From: Bradyrhizobium sp. U87765 SZCCT0048
Lineage (GTDB): Bacteria; Pseudomonadota; Alphaproteobacteria; Rhizobiales; Xanthobacteraceae
DNA: 64,000 nt
Direction of reading: 5' to 3'
NCBI RefSeq assembly: GCF_018131225.1
Contig: NZ_JAFCMM010000002.1
Location: 248,001-312,000 of the forward strand
This document shows positions 39,438 through 49,435 of the stretch, in pieces. Made by a program: the position numbers and the translations under genes. Positions within the stretch are counted from its first letter, which is position 1. Each line of letters begins with the position of its first letter. A model generated the notes under the pieces. It ran no database searches, was not told where the DNA came from, and saw only the letters and a program-made list of their open reading frames with translations.

Positions 39438-41830
39438 GACGGCCGATGAGCGTTGCACATTATTACGAGACCATGGACTACGGCCCCGCTCCCGAGGCGG
39501 ACGGCGAGGCGCGCGCGTGGCTGAAGACGCACGGCGCCGTGTTCGACCACTTCATCGCCGGCGCGTTCACGGCGCCGAAGGATGGCGTGCACATCCCGAC
39601 CATCGAGCCGGCCACCGGCAAGCCGCTGGCGCGGCTCGCCCAGGGCTCCGCCGCCGACATCGACGCCGCCGTCGCTGCGGCGCGCCAGGCGCAGGTGCCA
39701 TGGGCGAAGCTCGGCGGCCATGGCCGCGCGCGCCATCTCTACGCGCTGTCGCGAATGCTCCAACGACACGCCCGGCTGTTCGCCGTGCTGGAGGCGATCG
39801 ACAATGGCAAGCCGATCCGCGAGACCCGCGATCTCGACGTGCCGCTCGCGGCGCGCCACTTCCTGCACCATGCCGGCTGGGCGCAGCTGCAGGAGCGCGA
39901 GCTGTCCGACCAGGTGCCGCTCGGCGTCGTCGGCCAGATCATCCCCTGGAACTTCCCGCTGCTGATGCTGGCGTGGAAGATCGCGCCGGCGCTCGCGGTT
40001 GGTAACACCGTGGTGCTCAAGCCTGCCGAATTCACTTCGCTTACCGCGCTGCTGTTCGCCGAACTGGCGGCGCAGGCCGGCCTGCCGCCGGGCGTCCTCA
40101 ACGTCGTGACCGGCGATGGCGCGACCGGCGCCGCCCTCGTCGCCCATCCGGATGTCGACAAGATCGCCTTCACCGGCTCGACCGAGGTCGGCCGTCTGAT
40201 CCGTGAGGCGACCGCTGGCACCGGCAAGTCGTTGACGCTGGAGCTCGGCGGCAAGTCACCATTCATCGTGTTCGACGACGCCGACATCGACGGCGCCATC
40301 GAGGGCGTGGTCGACGCCATCTGGTTCAACCAGGGCCAGGTGTGCTGCGCCGGCTCGCGCCTTCTGGTGCACGAAGGCATCGCCGAGGACTTCCGCCAGC
40401 GCCTCGTGCGCCGCATGGAAACGCTGCGGGTCGGCTCGCCGCTCGACAAGGCCATCGACATGGGGGCGGTCGTCGCCCCGGTGCAGCTCGAGCGTATCAA
40501 GGCGCTGGTCGAGACCGGCGTGAAAGAGGGCGCGCAGAAGTATCAGGCCGCGACAGCGCTTCCGGCCGATGGCTGCTTCTATCCGCCGACGCTGCTGTGG
40601 AACGTGCAGCCGGCATCGACGGTGGCGATCGAGGAGATCTTCGGCCCGGTGCTGGTGGCCATGACCTTCCGCACCCCGGACGAAGCGGTCGCCCTCGCCA
40701 ACAACACCCGCTACGGCCTCGCCGCCAGCGTGTGGAGCGAGACCATCGGCCTTGCCCTCGACATCGCGCCGAAGCTGCTGGCCGGCGTCGTCTGGATCAA
40801 CGCCACCAACCTGTTCGATGCTGCCGTGGGCTTCGGCGGCTATCGCGAATCCGGCTTCGGCCGCGAGGGCGGCCGTGAAGGCATTGTCGAGTATCTCAAG
40901 CCGCTCGCCTGGGCCGGGCGCAAGCCGCGGCAGGAACCCGCGGCGTCGACGCCCGCGGACGACAAGGCCGGCTTTGCCGTGCCCGCGCTCGACCGCACCG
41001 CCAAGCTGTTTGTCGGCGGCAAGCAGGTGCGCCCCGACGGCAATTATTCCCGCGCCGTGGTGTCAGCCAAGGGCAAGCCGCTCGGCGAGGTCGGCGAAGG
41101 CAACCGCAAGGACGTCCGCAACGCCGTCGCCGCGGCCCGCGCCGCCGAAGGCTGGGCGCGCGCCACCGCGCACAACCGCGCCCAGATCCTCTACTACCTC
41201 GCCGAGAACCTGTCGGCGCGCCGCGACGAGTTCGCCGCGCGGATCGCCGCCATGACCGGCATCAGCACGCCCAAGGCCAGGGCCGAGGTCGATGCCAGCA
41301 TCAGCCGGTTGTTCAGCTACGGCGCGTGGGCCGACAAATACGACGGCGCCGTCCACGCCCCACCGCTGCGCGGCGTCGCGCTCGCCATGCACGAGCCGAT
41401 CGGCGTGGTCGGCGTCGCCTGCCCGGACGAGGCACCGCTGCTCGCCTTCATCAGTCTGGTCGCACCGCTGATCGCCATGGGCAACCGCGTCGTCGCCATC
41501 CCGAGCGAGCGCCACCCGCTCGCCGCCACCGATCTCTATCAGGTGCTGGAGACCTCGGACGTGCCGGCGGGTGTCGTCAACATCGTCACCGGCGGCCGTC
41601 ATGCCCTCGTCAAGACCCTCGCCGAACATGACGACGTCGACGCTCTCTGGGTGTTCGGCTCGAAGGAAGCGTCCGCCACCGCGGAGCGGCTGTCGTCCGG
41701 CAATCTCAAGCGCACCCTCGTCGACCACGGTCTCGCGCTCGACTGGAGCGATGCCCGCGCGGCCGAGGGCGAGATCCTGCTGCGCCACGCGGTGCAGGTG
41801 AAGAACATCTGGATTCCCTACGGCGACTAG
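39434..41830 (+). CDS. Two-domain aldehyde dehydrogenase, ALDH16-like
   Basis: This is a 798-residue protein. Residues about 30-500 are a complete aldehyde dehydrogenase: IPWNFPLLMLAWKIAPALAVGN, FTGSTEVG, the general-base glutamate in LELGGKSP and the nucleophile in GQVCCAGSRL. Residues about 515-770 are a second ALDH-like coenzyme-domain copy (PIGVVGVACPDEAPLLAF, VPAGVVNIVTGG) lacking the catalytic cysteine block. This two-domain plan matches ALDH16. It probably oxidises the acetaldehyde released by DeoC to acetate. ATG 39434 overlaps the deoC stop; ATG 39446 is the alternative start. Confidence 0.92.
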   Translation: MRRPMSVAHYYETMDYGPAPEADGEARAWLKTHGAVFDHFIAGAFTAPKDGVHIPTIEPATGKPLARLAQGSAADIDAAVAAARQAQVPWAKLGGHGRARHLYALSRMLQRHARLFAVLEAIDNGKPIRETRDLDVPLAARHFLHHAGWAQLQERELSDQVPLGVVGQIIPWNFPLLMLAWKIAPALAVGNTVVLKPAEFTSLTALLFAELAAQAGLPPGVLNVVTGDGATGAALVAHPDVDKIAFTGSTEVGRLIREATAGTGKSLTLELGGKSPFIVFDDADIDGAIEGVVDAIWFNQGQVCCAGSRLLVHEGIAEDFRQRLVRRMETLRVGSPLDKAIDMGAVVAPVQLERIKALVETGVKEGAQKYQAATALPADGCFYPPTLLWNVQPASTVAIEEIFGPVLVAMTFRTPDEAVALANNTRYGLAASVWSETIGLALDIAPKLLAGVVWINATNLFDAAVGFGGYRESGFGREGGREGIVEYLKPLAWAGRKPRQEPAASTPADDKAGFAVPALDRTAKLFVGGKQVRPDGNYSRAVVSAKGKPLGEVGEGNRKDVRNAVAAARAAEGWARATAHNRAQILYYLAENLSARRDEFAARIAAMTGISTPKARAEVDASISRLFSYGAWADKYDGAVHAPPLRGVALAMHEPIGVVGVACPDEAPLLAFISLVAPLIAMGNRVVAIPSERHPLAATDLYQVLETSDVPAGVVNIVTGGRHALVKTLAEHDDVDALWVFGSKEASATAERLSSGNLKRTLVDHGLALDWSDARAAEGEILLRHAVQVKNIWIPYGD

Positions 41831-41852
41831 CCGTCCGGGAAGCCCGCCGACT

Positions 41853-41894
41853 GGCGATCGCAACCCCGGCCACCGCGAGCCGGGGACGATCGCC
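41853..41894 (+). other. Strong intercistronic hairpin between ALDH and rbsD-like genes
   Basis: GGCGATCG (41853-41860) pairs with CGATCGCC (41887-41894), and CCCCGGC (41864-41870) with GCCGGGG (41879-41885); only a small internal loop interrupts the stem. No T-run follows. It lies 23 bases after the ALDH stop and could tune relative expression of upstream and downstream genes. Confidence 0.55.
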
Positions 41895-41920
41895 CGACCA
41901 GAACGAAACAAGGAGGACAC

Positions 41921-42376
41921 ATGCTCAAGGCCATCGATCCGCTGCTCAATGCCGACGTGCTCTACGCCCTGCGCGCGATGGGCCATGGCGATCGCCTGGT
42001 CATCTGCGACACCAATTTCCCGGCCGATTCCATCGCCCGCCAGACCGTGTTCGGAGAGCTGCTGCGCATCGACAATGTCAGCGCCGCGCGCGCCACCGCC
42101 GCGGTGCTGTCGGTGATGCCGCTCGATACCTTTGTCGACGACGCCGCGGCCCGCATGGAGATCGTCGGCCAGCCGGCGGAAGTGCCGCCGGTGCAGCAGG
42201 AGGTTCAGGCCGCGATCGACCGCGCCGAAGGCCGCTCGTGGCCAATGGTCGGCATCGAGCGCCATGCCTTCTACGAACAGGCCAGGGGCGCTTACTGCGT
42301 CATCGCCACCGGCGAGCGCCGTTTCTATGGCTGCTTCCTGTTCACCAAGGGCGTGATTCCGCCGGCGGGAGAATGA
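41921..42376 (+). CDS. RbsD/FucU-family sugar mutarotase
   Basis: This is a 151-residue cytoplasmic protein. The family motif GHGDRLVICDTNFPAD (residues 21-36, with the catalytic histidine H22) and the C-terminal YGCFLFTKG are clear. The enzymes interconvert pyranose/furanose or anomeric forms of ribose, fucose and related sugars, giving the kinase its substrate. AAGGAGGA precedes the ATG. The ATGA junction with the kinase gene shows tight coupling. FucU-like features are slightly stronger than RbsD. Confidence 0.93.
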   Translation: MLKAIDPLLNADVLYALRAMGHGDRLVICDTNFPADSIARQTVFGELLRIDNVSAARATAAVLSVMPLDTFVDDAAARMEIVGQPAEVPPVQQEVQAAIDRAEGRSWPMVGIERHAFYEQARGAYCVIATGERRFYGCFLFTKGVIPPAGE

Positions 42377-42378
42377 CC

Positions 42379-43314
42379 ATGGCCGGCAACGGCGTCGCCA
42401 TCCTCGGCATTTTCGTGGCGGACCTTGCGTTCCGCGCCGGCAGCATGCCCGCCATCGGCGAGACCATCGCCGGCTCCGGCTTCGCCATGGGGCCGGGCGG
42501 CAAGGGCTCGAACCAGGCGGTCGCCGCCGCCCGCGCCGGCGCCGGCGTCACCTTCATCTCGCGCATCGGCGGCGATGCCTTCGGCGAACTCGCGCGCGCC
42601 ACCTGGGCGAACGAAGGCATCACGCCGCGCGTGACACAATCAGCTGCAGCGCCGACCGGCACCGCCTTCATCTATGTCCACGAGACGCGCGGCGACAACG
42701 CCATCATCGTGGTCTCGGGCGCCGCCGGCGAACTCGGCGCCGCCGATGTCGATGCCGCCGCCGACGCCATCCGTGACAGCCGCGTGTTCGTCACCCAGCT
42801 CGAGCAGCCGATCGAAGCCGCCCGGCGCGGCCTGCAGATCGCGCGCGGCGCCGGCAGCATCACCATTTTCAATCCGGCGCCCGCCGCGACCTTCGACGAC
42901 GACCTGTTCGCGCTCAGCGACTACATCGTGCCGAACGAGAGCGAGGCCGAGATCATCACCGGCATCGCCGTCAGCGATCTCGACGCCGCACGCCGCGCCG
43001 GCGACGTGCTGCTGGCGCGTGGCGCCGGCACCGCGCTGATCACCCTCGGCGAACGCGGCTCGCTGTTCCACAGCCGCGAGCGCTCGGTGCATGTGCCGCC
43101 GTTCACCGCGGGCAAGGTGCTGGAAACCGCCGGCGCCGGCGATGCCTTCGTCGGCGGCTTCGCCGCGGCGCTGGCCGGCGGCGCCGATCCGCTGGAGGCA
43201 GCGCGGTTCGGCTCGGCGACCGCGGGCATCTCCGTGACCCGCGCAGGCACCGCACCAGCGATGCCGCGCCGAAGCGAGATCGAGGCCCTGTTGCGGGAGC
43301 GCGTCCCGTCGTGA
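42379..43314 (+). CDS. Ribokinase-family (PfkB) sugar kinase, possibly deoxyribokinase
   Basis: This is a 311-residue PfkB kinase. The substrate-site motif GPGGKGSNQAVAAARAG is near residue 40, and the C-terminal anion hole/base ETAGAGDAFVGGFAAAL carries the catalytic aspartate. A GGGAG site fits the second ATG (42379) better than the first (42373). In context (RbsD, DeoC, ALDH) the product should be 2-deoxyribose-5-phosphate, hence deoxyribokinase, but this is inference; ribokinases share the same motifs. It overlaps the next permease gene by 4 bases. Confidence 0.92.
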   Translation: MAGNGVAILGIFVADLAFRAGSMPAIGETIAGSGFAMGPGGKGSNQAVAAARAGAGVTFISRIGGDAFGELARATWANEGITPRVTQSAAAPTGTAFIYVHETRGDNAIIVVSGAAGELGAADVDAAADAIRDSRVFVTQLEQPIEAARRGLQIARGAGSITIFNPAPAATFDDDLFALSDYIVPNESEAEIITGIAVSDLDAARRAGDVLLARGAGTALITLGERGSLFHSRERSVHVPPFTAGKVLETAGAGDAFVGGFAAALAGGADPLEAARFGSATAGISVTRAGTAPAMPRRSEIEALLRERVPS

Positions 43315-44186
43315 TGCGGAACGACCCGATCAAGCACTTTTTCATCTGGCCGGCCGTGCTGGTTGTGCTGGCGATCGCGATCTTTCCGCTGATCTATTCG
43401 CTGACCACGAGTTTTCTCAGCTACCGCCTGATCCCGCCGCTGCCGCCGCGCGTGGTCTGGCTCGGCAACTACACGACGCTTCTGCAGGAGCCGCGGTTCT
43501 GGAATGCGATCCTGACCACGACCCTGATCGCCTTCATTTCGGTCGGCCTGCAATATGTCATCGGCTTTGCGGTGGCGTTGGCGCTCAATGCCCGTGTCCC
43601 CGGCGAGCGGCTGTTCCGCGTCGCCTTCCTGCTGCCGATGCTGCTGGCGCCGGTCGCTGTCGCGCTGGTGGCGCGCATGATGTTCAACCCGACCATGGGC
43701 CCGCTCAACCAGTTGCTGACGCAGTTCGGCCTCGCAAACCTGCCGTTCCTCACCAATGGCCGCTGGGCGCTCGGCTGCATCATCGCGGTCGAGATCTGGC
43801 AATGGACACCGTTCGTCATCCTGATGCTGCTCGCCGGCCTGCAAACCTTGCCGGAGGACGTCTATGAGGCCGCCGCGCTGGAGAACGCCAGCGGCTGGCA
43901 GCAGTTCTGGGGCATCACCTTCCCGATGATGCTGCCGATTTCGGCAGCCGTCGTCTTCATCCGCCTGATCGAGAGCTACAAGATCATGGATACGGTGTTC
44001 GTGATGACCGGCGGCGGTCCCGGCGTCGACACCGAAACGCTGACGCTGTTCGCCTACCAGGAAGGCTTCAAGAAATTCAACCTCGGCTACACCTCGGCGC
44101 TGAGCTTTCTGTTCCTGATCGTCATTACCATCATCGGCGTCACGTATCTGGCGCTGCTGCGGCCCCACCTGGAGAAGCGGCGATGA
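43311..44186 (+). CDS. CUT1 sugar ABC transporter permease (MalF/UgpA-like)
   Basis: This 291-residue inner-membrane permease has six predicted helices. The EAA coupling loop YEAAALENASGWQQFWGITFPMMLP is at about residues 184-208, and the family ending VFVMTGGGPGVDTETLTLFAYQEGF is present. The GTG start overlaps the kinase stop (GTGATG). With the following permease, binding protein and ATPase it forms a complete CUT1 importer, the second sugar importer attached to one kinase. Confidence 0.94.
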   Translation: MMRNDPIKHFFIWPAVLVVLAIAIFPLIYSLTTSFLSYRLIPPLPPRVVWLGNYTTLLQEPRFWNAILTTTLIAFISVGLQYVIGFAVALALNARVPGERLFRVAFLLPMLLAPVAVALVARMMFNPTMGPLNQLLTQFGLANLPFLTNGRWALGCIIAVEIWQWTPFVILMLLAGLQTLPEDVYEAAALENASGWQQFWGITFPMMLPISAAVVFIRLIESYKIMDTVFVMTGGGPGVDTETLTLFAYQEGFKKFNLGYTSALSFLFLIVITIIGVTYLALLRPHLEKRR

Positions 44187-45220
44187 GCGCGCCATCCCTC
44201 ACCGGCCTGTCGGGCCGCGGTCGCTGGCTGGTGGCGCTGGGCTGCGCACTGTGGTGCGCGATCACCATCTTCCCGCTGTACTGGGTGGTGGTGACAGCGT
44301 TCAAGACGCCGCCGGGCGTGGTCGGCGGTCCCACCTACTTGCCGTTCATCGACTTCACCCCGACGCTGCAGCCGTTCATCGATCTCTATCAGGGCATCCG
44401 CGGCGAATTCTTCCGTACCTTTCTCAACTCGACCATCGTCGGCCTGTCCGCCGCTGTGATCGCCACCGCCATCGGTGCGATGGCGGCCTATGCGCTGGTG
44501 CGCTTCGAGTTTCGCGTGCGCTTAAGCTCCGGCCTCGTGTTCCTCGCCCTCGCGCTCGGTGGCTATCTGCTGTTCAACGCCACCCTCGGTCTGACCCGGC
44601 CGCAGGCGCTGCTGCTGGCGTTTCCGATCGCGCTGGTCATCGCGATCCTCGCCAACCGCGTGCCCGTGCCGGGGCCGGTGCTCGGCAACGAGGACATCCT
44701 GTTCTGGTTCGTCAGCCAGCGCATGTTCCCGCCGATCGTCACCGCGTTCGCGCTGTATCTGCTCTACAGCGAGATCGGCCGCATGGGATTTCAGCTCATC
44801 GACAGCTTTATCGGCCTGACACTGTGCTACGTCGCATTCTCGCTGCCGATCGTGGTGTGGCTGATGCGCGACTTCTTCGAGGCGCTGCCGATCGAGGTCG
44901 AGGAAGCGGCGATGGTCGACAACGTGCCAACCTGGCGGATCTTCCTCGGCATCGTCGTGCCGATGTCGATGAACGGCCTGCTCGCCACCTTCATGATCAC
45001 CCTCGCCTTCGTCTGGAACGAGTTCCTGTTCGCACTGTTCCTGACCAATTCGAAGTGGCAGACGCTGCCGATCCTGGTCGCGGGGCAGAACAGCCAGCGC
45101 GGCGACGAGTGGTGGGCGATCTCGGCGGCGGCGCTCGTCGCCATCGTGCCGATGATGATCATGGCGGCCCTGCTCGGCCGCATGATGCGCTCCGGGCTGC
45201 TGCTCGGAGCCATCAAGTAG
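44183..45220 (+). CDS. CUT1 sugar ABC transporter permease (MalG/UgpE-like)
   Basis: This is a 345-residue permease with six main hydrophobic segments. The EAA loop IEVEEAAMVDNVPTWRIFLGIVVPM and the C-terminal AFVWNEFLFALFLTNS are characteristic of the MalG side. It is about 60 residues longer than usual, with an insertion after the second helix (GGYLLFNATLGLTRPQALLLAFPIALVI and the following loop). The ATGA overlap with the previous permease fixes the start. Confidence 0.93.
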   Translation: MSAPSLTGLSGRGRWLVALGCALWCAITIFPLYWVVVTAFKTPPGVVGGPTYLPFIDFTPTLQPFIDLYQGIRGEFFRTFLNSTIVGLSAAVIATAIGAMAAYALVRFEFRVRLSSGLVFLALALGGYLLFNATLGLTRPQALLLAFPIALVIAILANRVPVPGPVLGNEDILFWFVSQRMFPPIVTAFALYLLYSEIGRMGFQLIDSFIGLTLCYVAFSLPIVVWLMRDFFEALPIEVEEAAMVDNVPTWRIFLGIVVPMSMNGLLATFMITLAFVWNEFLFALFLTNSKWQTLPILVAGQNSQRGDEWWAISAAALVAIVPMMIMAALLGRMMRSGLLLGAIK

Positions 45221-45254
45221 CAACGACAACAAGACGTGCAAGGGAGAGGACACC

Positions 45255-46715
45255 ATGTTGAGACGAACGTTTCTGATGCTTGCGACATCGCTGGCCACCG
45301 TCTGCGCGGTCGGCCAGGCCGAGGCTGCGTGCAGCCCCGATTACTCCGGCGTGACGCTGACGGTCGCCTCGCAGACCGGCCCCTACATCGCCTCCGCGCT
45401 CAAGCTCGGCGCCGATGAGTGGAGCAAGAAGACCTGCGGCAAGGTCAATGTCGTGGAATTCCCGTGGTCGGAGCTCTACCCGAAGATCGCGACCTCGCTG
45501 ACCTCGGGCGACGCCACCTTCGACCTCGTCAGCTTCGCGCCGGCGTGGCTGCCCGACTTCGTGCCGTATCTCGGCGAGATGCCCAAGGACATGCAGTCCG
45601 GCAAGGACTGGGACGATGTCGAGCCGGCGTACCGCGAACGGCTGATGGTGTGGGAAGGCAAGATCTACTCGCAGTCGATGGACGGCGACGTCCACACCTA
45701 CACGTACCGCAAGGATCTGTTCGACGATCCCAAGGAGAAGGACGCGTTCAAGGCCAAGTACGGCTATGACCTCGCGCCACCCAAAACCTGGAAGCAGTAC
45801 CTCGACATCGCCGAGTTCTTCCAGCGCCCGGACAAGGGCCTGTGGGGCACCGCCGAAGCGTTCCGCCGCGGCGGCCAGCAGTTCTGGTTCTTCTTCAGCC
45901 ATGCCGCCGCCTACACCAACAACCCCAACTATCCCGGCGCGATGTTCTTCGATCCCGAAACCATGGACGCGCAGATCAACAACCCGGGCTGGGTCAAGGG
46001 ACTTGAGGAGTACATCCGCGCCTCCAAGCTCGGCCCGCCGAATGCGCTGAACTTCTCGTTCGGCGAGGTCAACGCCGCGGTTGCCGGCGGCCAGGTGGCG
46101 GAATCGATCGGCTGGGGCGACACCGGCGTCATCGCCGCCGACCCCAAGCAGTCGAAGATCTCCGGCAAGGTCGGCTCCGCCGTGCTGCCGGGCTCGGACG
46201 AGATCTGGAATGCCAAGACCAAGAAGTGGGACAAATTCCCCGAGGTCCTGCCGGCGCCGTTCATGGCTTTCGGCGGCTGGCAGATCGCGGTGCCCAAGGC
46301 CGGCAAGAACCAGAAGGCGGCGTGGGACTTCATCAAGACGCTGACCAGCCCTGAGGTGTCGGGCCAGGCGGCGATCACGGGAGGCACCGGCGTCAACCCG
46401 TACCGCAAGTCGCACACCGCGAACCTCGAGCTGTGGAGCAAGATCTTCACGCCGGTCGAGGCGAAGGAGTATCTCGGCGCCCAGTCGGACTCGATCAATG
46501 GCAAGAACGTCGCACTCGACATGCGCCTGCCCGGCTATTTCTCCTACACCGAGGTGGTGGAGATCGAGCTCGGCAAGGCGCTGGCCGGCCAGACCACGCC
46601 GCAGGCCGCGCTCGACGCGGTCGCCAAGGAGTGGAATCGCCTGACCGACGAATTCGGCCGCGCCAAACAACTCGCGGCCTATCGCGCAGCGATGGGCCTG
46701 CCGCCGAAGAACTAA
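45255..46715 (+). CDS. CUT1 extracellular sugar-binding protein
   Basis: This is a 486-residue periplasmic protein with a signal peptide (MLRRTFL, hydrophobic core, cleavage near GQAEAA at residue 25). The mature part has the SBP_bac_1 fold: [29 protein letters not shown] and [25 protein letters not shown] are typical. AGGGAGAGGA precedes the ATG by 8 bases. A very stable hairpin follows the stop codon, a common way to keep binding-protein transcripts more abundant than those of the rest of the importer. Confidence 0.93.
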   Translation: MLRRTFLMLATSLATVCAVGQAEAACSPDYSGVTLTVASQTGPYIASALKLGADEWSKKTCGKVNVVEFPWSELYPKIATSLTSGDATFDLVSFAPAWLPDFVPYLGEMPKDMQSGKDWDDVEPAYRERLMVWEGKIYSQSMDGDVHTYTYRKDLFDDPKEKDAFKAKYGYDLAPPKTWKQYLDIAEFFQRPDKGLWGTAEAFRRGGQQFWFFFSHAAAYTNNPNYPGAMFFDPETMDAQINNPGWVKGLEEYIRASKLGPPNALNFSFGEVNAAVAGGQVAESIGWGDTGVIAADPKQSKISGKVGSAVLPGSDEIWNAKTKKWDKFPEVLPAPFMAFGGWQIAVPKAGKNQKAAWDFIKTLTSPEVSGQAAITGGTGVNPYRKSHTANLELWSKIFTPVEAKEYLGAQSDSINGKNVALDMRLPGYFSYTEVVEIELGKALAGQTTPQAALDAVAKEWNRLTDEFGRAKQLAAYRAAMGLPPKN

Positions 46716-46731
46716 GTCCGCGACGAGACCG

Positions 46732-46759
46732 TCCCGGGTGGCGCCGCCGCGCCACCCGG
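46732..46759 (+). other. Hairpin after the CUT1 binding-protein gene
   Basis: CCCGGGTGGCGC (46732-46743) pairs perfectly with GCGCCACCCGGG (46748-46759) around CGCC, followed by TATTT. It lies between binding-protein and ATPase genes; it may be a partial terminator or a 3'-end stabiliser of the upstream message. Confidence 0.65.
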
Positions 46760-46788
46760 GTATTTCCCTGCGAAGAGAAAGCCGAGCG

Positions 46789-47883
<1,095 letters not shown>

Positions 47884-47908
47884 CAGTCATGCCCGCGGCG
47901 GCAGCGCC

Positions 47909-48283
47909 CTATCCCCGCACGCCGGCGAGCAGCGCTGTCGCGCCAAAAGCGCCTGCCGCGGCGGCGAGCATGATTCCGCCCCAGAACACGAGGTAGACGG
48001 CGACGGCGGACCGCCAGTTGCGGCTCTGGAACAGATAGACGGCCGAGCCGATCGGCACGAACGTCACGGTGAGGGTGCTGGCGACGCCGCTGCGCCGGAT
48101 GCCACGCTGCCGCCCATCGGCGATCTGCCACCACGACGACAGCACGACCACGCCGACAAGCCGGATGGCATCGTTCCAGGTGAAGCGCGATGGCGTCCCC
48201 GCAGGCCACGCCCAGACATCGATGACGAACCCTGCGGCAATGAAAATGACCAATGCCAGATAGATCGCATTACGCTTCGTCAT
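47909..48283 (-). CDS. Small hypothetical integral membrane protein
   Basis: This protein of about 124 residues has three to four hydrophobic segments (IYLALVIFIAAGFVIDVWAW; LVGVVVLSSWW; TVTFVPIGSAVYLF; AVAVYLVFWGGIMLAAAAGAFG) separated by short basic loops, so it sits in the inner membrane. ATG 48283 is chosen; a GTG nine bases upstream is also possible and no strong ribosome site is visible for either. I do not recognise the family. It converges with the sugar-importer operon and shows no functional link to it. Confidence 0.65.
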   Translation of the reverse strand: MTKRNAIYLALVIFIAAGFVIDVWAWPAGTPSRFTWNDAIRLVGVVVLSSWWQIADGRQRGIRRSGVASTLTVTFVPIGSAVYLFQSRNWRSAVAVYLVFWGGIMLAAAAGAFGATALLAGVRG

Positions 48284-48594
48284 GCATTCCACTCACACAG
48301 CGTCCCGCCACCCGCATACCTCCATCGTGTCGTATCGCGCGTGCGAGGCTCAACATCATACCGGCGACCATCAGCCGCACATGTCTGCACAACATGGCGA
48401 TGCCCTGCAGCAGATGACGAGGTGCGGCGCAGCGCGAAAGTGGTGCACACATGCGTCATCATGATGACCGCTGATGCAGACGTCACGTCGCGTGTCCGGC
48501 TCCCCACTTTCGCCGCGATCAAAACGCCAATGACAGGCCACCGGGGCGACTCCGGTTTCGACACCAGACATATTCAGAGAGTGAGGCTTCGCAA
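48284..48594. other. Divergent intergenic region with a perfect 14-bp palindrome
   Basis: This 311-base interval separates the small membrane protein and the small secreted protein. GTCATCATGATGAC (48455-48468) is a perfect palindrome and a candidate regulator site. Short frames on both strands lack ribosome sites and recognisable content; no gene is called. Confidence 0.6.
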
Positions 48595-48852
48595 ATGAAG
48601 ACGTTCCTGATCGCCGCCACCTGCGGATTGTTGATCTCCTCGAGTTCGGCGTTCGCCGCATGCACCCAGGCGGACCTGACCAAGAAGGCCACCGACCTGC
48701 AGGCCGCGATGACCGCCTATTTGCAGAAGAACCCGGCCAAGGCCAACGAGGTCATGACCAGGACCCAGGCCATCAGCGCCAAATATCAGAGCGCGGCGAA
48801 TGCCGAGGAGGCCTGCAAGGCCTATGACGAACTGACCGCGAGCCTCAAATAG
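48595..48852 (+). CDS. Small secreted (periplasmic) helical protein
   Basis: This is an 85-residue protein. A textbook signal peptide (MKTFL, hydrophobic core, AFA-A cleavage near residue 21) leaves a mature chain of about 64 residues that should fold as a helical hairpin. It carries one cysteine right after the cleavage site and one near the C-terminus (EEACKAYDEL), which could form a disulfide. GAGTGAGG lies about 10 bases before the ATG. Codon use and base composition look native. The function is unknown; similar small periplasmic proteins are common in Hyphomicrobiales. A terminator follows directly. Confidence 0.85.
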   Translation: MKTFLIAATCGLLISSSSAFAACTQADLTKKATDLQAAMTAYLQKNPAKANEVMTRTQAISAKYQSAANAEEACKAYDELTASLK

Positions 48853-48873
48853 CCTCCATCGGTTCCTCTTGCG

Positions 48874-48909
48874 TTTGCGCCGCCGGCTTCATGAGGCCGG
48901 CGGCGCAAA
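48874..48909. terminator. Terminator between the small secreted protein and coxG
   Basis: TTTGCGCCGCCGGC (48874-48887) pairs perfectly with GCCGGCGGCGCAAA (48896-48909) around an 8-base loop, flanked by A/T bases on both sides. It lies between convergent genes and can serve both strands. Confidence 0.75.
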
Positions 48910-48947
48910 TTTGTTGGAGGATGCGTCATGCCGACGACAAACCGTAC

Positions 48948-49406
48948 TCAGACGGCGCCCGGCTCTGCCGCCACCACCGCCGTGAACTTCGTGAAGAACT
49001 CGCCGGCGAGCTTTTTCGCCGTCGAATCGATCAGCCGGGCGCCAAGCTGCGCCAGCTTGCCGCCGATCTGCGATTCGACCTCATAGTGCAGGATCGTCTC
49101 GGTCTCGCTCACCTTCTCCAGGCGCACGACGGCCCCGCCCTTGGCAAAGCCGGCGACGCCGCCGGACCCTTCACCGGCGATGCGATATCCGTTCGGCGGA
49201 TCGAGATCGCTGAGGGTCACCCGGCCCCCGAAGGTCGCCTTGACCGGACCGACCTTGATCACCACCGTCGCCGTCATTTCCGTCGGCGACGCCATGTCCA
49301 GGCTCTGGCATCCGGGAATGCACTGGCGCAGCACTGCCGGATCGTTGAGGGCATGCCAGACCCGTTCAAGGGCGGCCGGAACGTGCTGGCTGTCTTTCAT
49401 CTGCAT
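48948..49406 (-). CDS. coxG: CoxG-family (SRPBCC) protein
   Basis: This is a 152-residue protein of the CO dehydrogenase subunit G family. The START-like fold is indicated by VPAALERVWHALNDPAVLRQCIPGCQSL at the start, GYRIAGEGSGGVAGFAKGGAVVRLE in the middle and the long C-terminal helix TAKKLAGEFFTKF. CoxG proteins recruit or help mature Cox-type molybdenum hydroxylases at the membrane. Unlike full-length CoxG, no C-terminal membrane anchor is present here. It is the last gene of the operon that begins with coxM. Confidence 0.9.
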   Translation of the reverse strand: MQMKDSQHVPAALERVWHALNDPAVLRQCIPGCQSLDMASPTEMTATVVIKVGPVKATFGGRVTLSDLDPPNGYRIAGEGSGGVAGFAKGGAVVRLEKVSETETILHYEVESQIGGKLAQLGARLIDSTAKKLAGEFFTKFTAVVAAEPGAV

Positions 49407-49435
49407 GGCATCACCATCCCCTCGAATTCCGATAA

